A stretch of 64,000 nt of DNA. It comes from Apoda limacodes (taxonomy: Eukaryota; Arthropoda; Insecta; Lepidoptera; Limacodidae). The stretch lies in NCBI GenBank assembly GCA_946406115.1, contig OX291551.1, positions 14,384,001 to 14,448,000 on the forward strand, written 5' to 3'. The notes beneath the pieces are model-generated. The model ran no database searches, was not told the DNA's origin, and worked only from the letters and a program-made list of their open reading frames with translations. This document shows, piece by piece, positions 56,310 through 64,000 of the stretch (positions within the stretch are counted from its first letter, which is position 1; each line of letters begins with the position of its first letter). Position numbers and translations under genes: made by a program.

Positions 56310-56680
56310 ACAGCCATAGGACCATCGGTTTTATGTGGCCTAAAAACACGGATAAAACGACGTTTTCTAAAAATAAAACCTGGCTAGATCGATTTATCGT
56401 CCCCGAAACCCCCTGCGTACTAAATTTCATGAAAATAAGTAAGAAAGTAGAAGGAAATTTAAAATCATTGGAGGATCTCGTGATAAAACGAAACATACGT
56501 AAAGTAGTGTAATTTTGAGTCTAGCAGTACTCCTAGATTATTTATCACCTGAACAGAGTAATCTATAGTTCGTATAAGCTCGGTTCTCGCGGGTACTTTT
56601 GAATTTTTCTACCTATATGATTTCGGAACAAAAACTATCCTATGTCAGACAGCCATAGGACCATCGGTTTTATGTGGCCT
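56310..56680. mobile_element. Copied family B segment between 32-bp direct repeats
   Basis: 56310-56341 and 56649-56680 are identical over 32 bp (they start ACAGCCATAGGACCATCGG). The sequence between them is about 99 percent identical to 54750-55080, with one internal deletion of about 35 bp (GGGATGAAAAGTGGC and following). No A-tail and no Helitron ends are present at the junctions. Confidence 0.85.
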
Positions 56681-56689
56681 CATAAAAAT

Positions 56690-57530
56690 TTGCCATTATA
56701 GGCCATTCATGTACATAGGTACGTGCTTAACTTTGCGTTGCTTAACTTTGTTTATCGGACCGACTGGGCCACCAGCTTTAGGAGCATTATAGGAGCGTTC
56801 GAATGATATCTACAAAAATATCATTAACATTCGCTAGTAGTAGTAGTGTTTGTCTGAAATTGGACTTCCTAAGTAGACGCTTATTCATCGATCAATAATT
56901 AAGCTTTTATCATAATTAGCGAAATGAAAAACATGTTTCTTCACCGCCGTTCACAGAACCACACAGATCGCAATACATGAGTAAATTATGTTTGAATTAT
57001 ATGTGTAGACCTACACATTTCAGTTGTTATTTATTAATGAAAGTTCTTTCGTATTTCGTAACACTTATTGTTAAGCACTCTCTTGCGTACACAGGAAATA
57101 TTAGGATTTTTAGAATTTTCAATGAAATAGAGTATATTTTTAAAAAGCTTTCTGCTAAACCTTTACAAAAATAAAAATAATATTTATATATACAGAGATT
57201 GTTAAAAAATCAGCTTTGCTTTAGTCATGTAAATTGCACAAATCAGTTAGTTAGTTAATGAGTTTTATCAAATTTATTTAGTGATGACACCTTTTTAAGA
57301 AAGCTTTTCTTCTTTAATAGATTTTAAAACTGCTTGTGCAGTGCAGTGCAGTTCACAAAATTAATAATAATATGACTTTTTTAAATTGTGAATTACGTGA
57401 AAAAACTGTAATCGCAACGAATTCTTAGGATTTTTTGGAGGAAATCAGTCTTTTTCTTCGGATCTTAAAATTTTTCATCTGGTAACCCAGTTAAAAACAC
57501 TGAAAAGGTTTCTCAGTTTGTACTCTCATC
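56690..57530. other. No recognisable feature
   Basis: AT-rich; a 65-codon frame at 56977-57174 shows no domain. Confidence 0.4.
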
Positions 57531-57536
57531 CAACCA

Positions 57537-57720
57537 ATAATATTCATACTACGAAATTTGAAAGTTTGGATGTTTGTTACTCAATCACGCTTCAACCACT
57601 GGATGGTTCAGGAAGAAACTTGGCGCACATACTCGTAAAGGTTAGGACTATAGGAATATAGGACATGGGCTATTTTTATCCCTGTAAATTCAAAAGTTCC
57701 CACAGCAATAACTATAACTG
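57537..57720 (+). mobile_element. Helitron-like repeat, decayed
   Basis: ATAATATTCATACTACGAAA, GTTTGTTACTCAATCACGCT, CAACCACTGGATGG, ATGGGCTATTTTTATCCCTG and AAGTTCCCACAG in the order of the lepidopteran Helitron-like family. The ends are lost. Confidence 0.5.
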
Positions 57721-58900
57721 AACTTGAACAAACTATAGCTCCAGCTGGAGCTAGCTATATACTTAGGCCAGTCGAAATACATACATTTTTGGGCAAAAAA
57801 AACATTAATTGGTAGAGTTTTGAATTTTGGTGTACTTGTTCATTAAGACCTTTCGTTGAACATACTAAAAGTCCCCATCGATAGCTGTTGCTGCCAAAGC
57901 TCGCGCTGCCATCTTGGAAAAAAGGTACCCTTTTTTAGTTTTTTGCTTATATCTTGGTCATTTTTGCTGATACGGAAAAAATGTGTATGTAAAAACTATA
58001 GATTATTAAATATCCTATAAAAAAGCTTTTACATATTGCTATTGTATCTCTAGTATTTTAGCTGTAATCCGGCGTTAAAAAGGAAAATTATTTATTTTTT
58101 TGCTGCCGATATACCGTTTGTTTTTATGTTGGTTCAAATATATTTTTTAGATTTATTCCGCGAAACTACCAAGAGGAAAAGAGAGAGAGAGACCATAGGG
58201 AGAAAAAAGGAGGGGAGGAAAGAGGCAAATGCATTATGTGACATGATGTGTATGGCTGGGTCGGAATGTGTTTTGGGGCTACTTGGTGGATATAAGTACC
58301 ACGAAATGCGGCTATAGCCATCAGCTGATCATCGTCTCTTAGGTGTGCCTCACTTCCTATAAAGACTTAGGAAACTTATTCCGATTTATAGTACTGCAAT
58401 ACTACCAATAGTCATAGGCTGGCAATACTTGACGTAGCTCGTTCGCATAACGTAAGCCTAGGTTTCTGTTAGCTAGACGCATTTTGCTTTGACTTTCTTC
58501 ACGTTATTATATGTACCTCTGACTTCTATGCGACAAAGGCGTATAAAAGGAAGAGCAGTCACGAAAACGCGATGGAAGGGATGAAGCCTGGTTAACTGGA
58601 GCTTTAAAGCTATTGAAGTCGACACTCTGAGTGCCATGCCTTTCTTCCAAAGACTTAATTAATCCCTGTGACGACCACTAAAAGGCGGACTGCTTAGAAA
58701 AAACTTAGAGTCGTAGTGCATGCTTAGCACTAAACAAGTAGACACAATCATGACAACGAGAAAAACAGTGAGGTCAAATGTAGATGCGCTCTCCCGCCGC
58801 TTACCTCTCTACCTCCTGTCATTGCAGACGAAGTTCTGCAGATTATCAAAATTAAGTTTACTTCTAATTATTATAAAAATAAGTATTTTTAGCGGGGGGA
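57721..58900. other. Unassigned DNA
   Basis: No gene recognised. 58770-58810 translates to RSNVDALSRR, which resembles the 'NVVADALSR' end of gypsy RNase H, but nothing around it supports an LTR element. A GA-rich tract lies at 58160-58220. Confidence 0.35.
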
Positions 58901-58906
58901 TGTTAA

Positions 58907-59364
58907 GAGGAAAATGCAGATATAGGTATTTGAAAAACACTTGCTGTCGCACTAGGACCATACGGATGTGCGATAGGGACAACTGCGCCTCGGGCTGTTT
59001 TGCGTAGTCGTAATCATCAAAATCGTGGTATCGTATTCCCCACTTTCCTTTTCCAAATCTTAACCAAATTTAATAAAAATTACTTCACCTTAATGGTTAT
59101 GAATTATTCCGTGTCTGTATGTTTTGTGTTTTTTTTTAAATTAGTGGTTATATTTGTATAGTACACGTCTAAAGATGTCATAAAAAAGAGGATTTTTTTT
59201 GGACTTTACCAGTGCCCTAATTTTTTATAGGAATGGCATCTAAAAAAAAACAAAACGTACAGACATAGTGATTGTGTATATCTATTATACATAAAAAAAT
59301 AACAGCTCTAATGCCACAATTCAGGGAGGAAACAGGGGAATACGTTTGTTTGGGGTATTTCCTC
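58907..59364. mobile_element. 458-bp MITE at TTAA; copy 2
   Basis: TTAA stands on both sides (58903-58906 and 59365-59368). The right end is GGGGTATTTCCTC. The left end keeps GAGGAAA and then lacks about 20 bp present in copy 1. The interior (TAGGTATTTGAAAAACACTT to CAGGGAGGAAACAG) is nearly identical to 48800-49288. Confidence 0.8.
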
Positions 59365-59369
59365 TTAAG

Positions 59370-62005
59370 CTACATTTTTTCACGATGATGATTAGGGTAA
59401 AAATGTCCTAAACCCTCGTCATATAGATAATTTAGTTTACTAAACGGTTTGAGTAAACTTTATTAATGGTAACTACTTCCACGGTTAGGTTATTTCATAG
59501 ACACTAAGTATGAATATAAGAACTCTTTACTAAAGACATTTCGGATTTTGGACAACAGAACAGCGGCACTGCACCACAGATTTCACGGAGCACATTTATA
59601 CCTATTGGAGCGCCATTTTTCGACGTGGCGACAGCTTTCAATAAATAATAACACAACAGGTATTAAGCTGTTACATTTATAACATCTAATCTTAACTGGT
59701 TTTTATTTTATGGACTTGCTAATAGTAGCTTGCGAGTGACTGTTTAGTGACAGATTCGATGACCACATCAATATTAGAGATCTAATGAGAGCAGGAATGA
59801 GATCTAGCTGTGGTAAGCTGATTATTTTAAGAGCTTTCTTGAATTTGTCACCGTTTATTAGTCCGTCGCAGTGCCTTCGTAGGCCTGGGGCCCAAGGGAC
59901 ATAATATCAAGAGATTGTTAAAGCAAAGTTCATTCAGTACTAACTGAATGAACGGCGTAATTAGTAGCAGTCATAATGTTAAAATTGAGGTTGTCTATCA
60001 GTCTGTCGACAACCTTGCCTACGTTCTACTCAGGATAGGTGGTTTTTATCGGAATTTAACGCGATGATAATCAGCTGATGGTTGGTTAGTCTAGCATAGT
60101 GGCTGCTGGCAAAATCTAGTTATAATTTTTTTTTATTAAAAATAATTTTTTTTATGTAGAATAAAGGTATCTTAATGGTTAAAAGACTGTGTATTTTAAT
60201 TTTGAAAGTAGAAGTATTTTAATTTTTTAAAGAGTGATAAAGGTTATTGGATAAAGGCATTAATATTGGAGGCGCAGGGCGAATAGGGCACAGGTATTGT
60301 TAATGACTTTTATGTAAATTCTTTCGAAAAACGACCTCAACATAAAAAAAAACCTATATGTAAGTATTTAGCTAGAGAAATTTCTTTTCATAGATATAAT
60401 ATAAAGGTCTTTATATCTATCTATCTATATAAAGGTATTTATATCTAAAAAAAACATAAATTATCTCTTCTTTAAAAAAAAGCATGCAAAATATAAAATT
60501 AGACATCTGTCTGCATTTCTGCAACCAGGACCCAACAAGTTTTCTATGCGATGCAAAAAGGCCCAATTAATTCAAAAATTCACGTAACGAAAGCATAGCG
60601 GCTAGGTACCTACCTACCTCGATTAGATAACACTACCTATGTGGAACGTTGTGTGAAAGAGTAGGTTACTAATTCAAACCAGCTAGAAGGTTTTCCAGGA
60701 CTGTTATTAGAAGCAATGATTTATATTATCTCTATAGCTAGAAGACATAGCTATTATACTTAGGTGTACATAGCTGCATTAGGTATGTGTTGCCAGTAAA
60801 TAATCAACACAGAACTATTTAATTTTCTAGTTAGTCAGTATATCAAATAAACAAGAATAGAACGAATAAAATGATAACAAATATTTAATAAATATATTGT
60901 TATTGGGAGTAAGTGAAAACAAAGTGTCGACTCCCTAGGGGTGAACAATCGCCCCTGGAGGTCGAAGAAGTAGCCAGGTCACATTGAGCGCGAGGCAACG
61001 CCTTGCGATCAAGGGCGCTGGAGCGACCTCGTGCCTACAACCCCCAAGTTTATCCGCTGAATGTCATTCTCAAACCCTTATACATTTCTTTTTTCCGAAA
61101 AATAAATCCAGGTTTTTAGTAGTGAATATTTTAAGTAGCCGATCGGTAGAAGCTAGGCAGTGTAGAAATGCTGTCTTGCAGAAGAGGACAAGGTGACTTA
61201 TTTTTCACCGAGTTGGAGAAATTTTCCAAATGACCTTTGCCATTTTGATTGAGTCCTGAAACTTTTCTGCATACCTAATAAAATACTTAAATGTAAAAAC
61301 AAACGGCGCCAAAGTGGTGCACTAAATAGGTAACTTATCTATAGTATCACAAATTCGTACGTGATACTCCCATGGTCGGCAGGCGACGGGGTACGAAAGG
61401 TTGCGGTGGCGGGAAAGAAGAGCGGGGGCATTTTGCACTTTACAAAACGCACACGGTATTAAATTAAAAGATGAGTCCGACGATAGCAAAATTTATTGGT
61501 CATTATGTATGCAGAGGTTGATTTATTCAAAACTTCTATAGGGACGTAATAAAACGAAGTCTCTAGCCAAGTACCGCCATATAGTTTTGTGATAAAATTG
61601 GGAAAAAAATTTTTTAAGCGTAGTTCTAGATAACAGGGTTAAACATTTTTTCTCTCTACACAGTGTCAAATTTTGTGTCCCCCTCTAGTTTTTTAACTAT
61701 ATATTTTATGAATTAAAAAAAAATCACTGCAATGGAGTTTTATAGTTACTTCTAATAAAAAATGTTTTGAACAAAATCTGAACATATACAAATTGTAATT
61801 ATATATCCGCAGTAATTATCATTAAACGGAACCATAACATGCTGTACCTATCTTATTTTAGTATTGCAAGTAAACAACACGAATTCGCAGAGAGTTTTAC
61901 TTTCGAAAAATTAGATTTAAACTTTTACTAGAAATTATGACATCTACACTGAATGTCAAACAAATAATATGTTTTTTCTGATAAAAAGAAATAAAATTAA
62001 AAAAA
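59370..62005. other. Unassigned DNA
   Basis: No gene or known repeat recognised. A GC-richer patch lies at 60920-61060 with an imperfect stem around 60931-60965, and ATCTATCTATCTATATAAAG at 60410-60440 is a short tetranucleotide tract. Confidence 0.4.
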
Positions 62006-62012
62006 ACAAACT

Positions 62013-62429
62013 GGCCAAGTGCGAATCGGACTCGCGCACGAAGGGTTCCGTACCGTACCAGTAGTATAAAATCACGTTTGTTGTATGGAAGCCCTCCTTA
62101 AATATTTGTTTTATTTTAATTTAATTATATATTTTTAAAGTGAATATATAACTAAATATTCTGTGAATATTTCAAGCCTCTAATTGTTGCCGTTATCAAT
62201 ATCGAGCGAAAACGAGCAAAAAAAATCACATTTGTTGTATGGGAGCCCCCTTAAATATTTATTTTATTCTATTCTTTAGTATTTGTTGTTATAGCGGCAA
62301 CAGAAATACAAAATCTGTGAAAACTTCAACTGTCAAATTATCACGGTTCATAAGATACAGCCTCGTGTCAGACGGATAGCGAAGTCTTAGTAATAGGGTC
62401 CCGTATTTTACCCTTTGGGTACGGCACCA
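62013..62429 (+). mobile_element. 417-bp GGTTCCGTACC repeat, inverted partner of 51186-51600
   Basis: GGCCAAGTGCGAATCGGACT at the left, GGGTTCCGTACCGTACC, two ATCACRTTTGTTGTATGGRA-type blocks, TTGTTGTTATAGCGGCAACA, and TACCCTTTGGGTACGG at the right. It matches 51186-51600 in reverse over its whole length. Confidence 0.75.
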
Positions 62430-62839
62430 AGTTGGAAAAAAGTTGTAAATGTACCAGGGCAGTGTAATAAGTCAGGTAAAATGTAAACCAGGAGCAAAAA
62501 TATTGTAATTTTGAATTCGGGAACAGAAAAAGTGTAATTAGTGGTAATTATTAGTGTAACTCATGGCAATCGCGCGTGTCACACGCATGCGTTTTTGATC
62601 CACAGTGAGAAAATGCGGCACCCTTATTGGCCATCAAAAAAAAAAAGCGAAATTGACTTAAAATCATAAATAAGTCATTTAAAAGAGTTTTAAAGAAATA
62701 ATTTTAATGCAATTTGCGATAACTTTATCGCGGTAAATTTATAGTAGATTTTTTGTGTTATAGTGTCCATGAAAAAATTTGGTTTCATAACCTTAGGGTC
62801 AACATCGCGCAAAAGGTACCTACTACCTACTAGTTTCGG

Positions 62840-62871
<32 letters not shown>

Positions 62872-62935
62872 CTATCTGACCTGGCGAACGTTGTTTCTTT
62901 TTTTAAAACAACTGCCGCACCACCCTATTGTAAAA
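62430..62935. repeat. Unassigned DNA with a palindromic TA/CA microsatellite at 62840-62872
   Basis: (TA)8 followed by TGTATATATACATATAC. The remaining sequence shows no feature. Confidence 0.6.
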
Positions 62936-62939
62936 GGGT

Positions 62940-63165
62940 TGTACTAATTCAGAAACCTTACCCGGCGTATGCATAACAACTTGCCAAAATTTCATTAAAA
63001 TCGGTTTACCCTTATTGCGCAAGTCCAACTCGCACTTGACCTTTTCTAATCGGATACCTACGTCATACAAATAACACACCCTCCAAGTTTCAGGTCTCTA
63101 TGATCAGCGGTTTAGGCTGTGCGTTGATCCGTCAGTCAGTTATTCGGGACAAAGCATTTTATATG
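62940..63165 (-). repeat. AAGTGCGAGTC repeat, minus-strand copy
   Basis: On the minus strand it contains GTCAAGTGCGAGTTGGACTT, GGTAAACCGATTTTAATGAA and, further 5', GGATCAACGCACAGCCTAAA with CGCTGATCATAGAGACCTGA, the same blocks as 19620-19985. Confidence 0.6.
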
Positions 63166-63399
63166 TATATACGTAGAAAAGAAAACTATTAGTATTATTT
63201 TACACAAAAAAGTTAAACTCTTAAAAAAATCATAGCCTCTTTAAAATAAGAGACATTTAAATGAGGTAATAATATAGTACGGTGACTTTCGAAACATTCC
63301 AATTTTAAAGAGTGCTTATGTTTTTAAGTGAGTTCAACCTTTTTTGAATAGATCGGATTGAGTTTTCAAACATGTGTAAAAATAAAATGTAATTTAAAT

Positions 63400-63740
63400 C
63401 ACAATCACTAAGGACTATTCATATCAACTTCGAAGCAAATCACCGCCAAATTAACTTTCTACCCCTTTTTAACCACGTAGGGGATGAATTTCAATAAAAT
63501 ACGTAACACGTCTTCCATCAATTCTGTTGAAAAAGGTGTATGCAAAATTTGAAGTAGATAAGACCAAGAAATCACGTTGTCCCATACAAAATTTGCCGCC
63601 GTTTTTTCACCCCTTAGGTAGAATTTCGAAAAATCCTTTCTTATCGGATCCCTACATCATACAAAGAACACACGATCAGCGGCTTAGGCTGTGCGTTGAT
63701 CCGTCAGTCATTCAAAACAAAGCATTTTATATGTTATGTA
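63400..63740 (-). repeat. Related copy of 63040-63165
   Basis: GATCAGCGGCTTAGGCTGTG and CGTTGATCCGTCAGTCA repeat the 3' part of the previous unit 570 bp further on; the rest is diverged and covers an open frame that is not a gene. Confidence 0.5.
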
Positions 63741-63807
63741 GGTATGTAATATGTACATGCATTGCAAGAATTTTATCACAATATATTGTATAATTCGTCG
63801 AAATGGA

Positions 63808-63826
63808 ATATATATATATATATATA
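63808..63826. repeat. (TA)n microsatellite
   Basis: Nine AT units, next to GTTG. The last 170 bp of the window show nothing else. Confidence 0.85.
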
Positions 63827-64000
63827 GTTGTTTGATTCCTAATAGTTAAATCGCACCTGCCTTTTAATAGATTACCTAACATTAAATTAAACATAAGGTA
63901 GGTAAAATATGGGACAAAATTTGTACGGGAATCCCAATATTTGTATAGACAAAACTATGATAGTTTCTTAGCGTTTTTGGAAAATCATCGTCCAACAAAC

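Noticed and set aside
58720..58830. Short DALSRR stretch like the end of a gypsy RNase H domain
   Set aside because: About ten residues only, with no protease, reverse transcriptase or integrase motif near it.

Overview
The window looks like a stretch of nuclear DNA from a moth or butterfly (Lepidoptera). This is inferred from the base composition (AT-rich), from RTE, CR1/Jockey-type and mariner remnants, and from many copies of short repeats typical of lepidopteran genomes: Helitron-like units starting TC(T/C)ATACTAATATTATAA and ending CTAG-T, units with GGTTCCGTACC ends next to AAGTGCGAGTCGGACTCGCG, and non-LTR tails of (TTTGA)n or (TTGAAT)n. I see no complete host protein-coding gene, no rRNA or tRNA gene, no CRISPR and no viral gene. 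Open frames outside the transposon relics are short and unsupported.

Layout. 0-5 kb: decayed RTE endonuclease (minus strand), then two Helitron-like repeats. 7.4-15.8 kb: a 133-bp MITE, a nearly complete but broken CR1/Jockey-type retrotransposon (8.5-11.4 kb, minus), and two copies of 'family A', a second non-LTR family; one of these keeps both ends but has internal deletions and an internal inversion. 16-21 kb: small repeats, a GC-rich block at 18.1-18.6 kb and several perfect hairpins. 21.8-24.1 kb: two more family A copies, a 5S rRNA-like sequence and an RTE 3' scrap. 27.4-30.0 kb: Helitron, tRNA-related SINE, and the best-preserved gene of the window, a 5'-truncated family A reverse transcriptase with an unbroken frame of about 450 codons and an intact YADD. 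30.4-34.0 kb: MITE with 64-bp terminal repeats, a probable 1.4-kb inverted-repeat element holding a minisatellite, and a small element with 4-bp target duplication. 34.5-40.1 kb: two decayed reverse transcriptases of CR1/Jockey type and two RTE fragments. 40.6-42.8 kb: further MITEs.

46.8-47.5 kb is the only place that looks like host regulatory DNA: a CpG-rich island with a TATAAATA box on the minus strand, upstream CCAAT and TGACGTC sites, a downstream stretch without any ATG, and a consensus splice donor. It could be the promoter and non-coding first exon of a gene read leftwards, whose later exons would lie far away or outside the window.

48.8-64 kb: an hAT-like MITE with an 8-bp target duplication and a TTAA-type MITE nested in its tip (a second copy of the TTAA unit at 58.9 kb), more Helitron-like units, an inactivated mariner, a 32-bp direct repeat flanking a copied Helitron segment, and large stretches in which I recognise nothing.

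These sequences do not work together as a system. The window is mostly an archive of transposition, internal deletion, nesting and local duplication. I did not find a convincing new multi-gene system.
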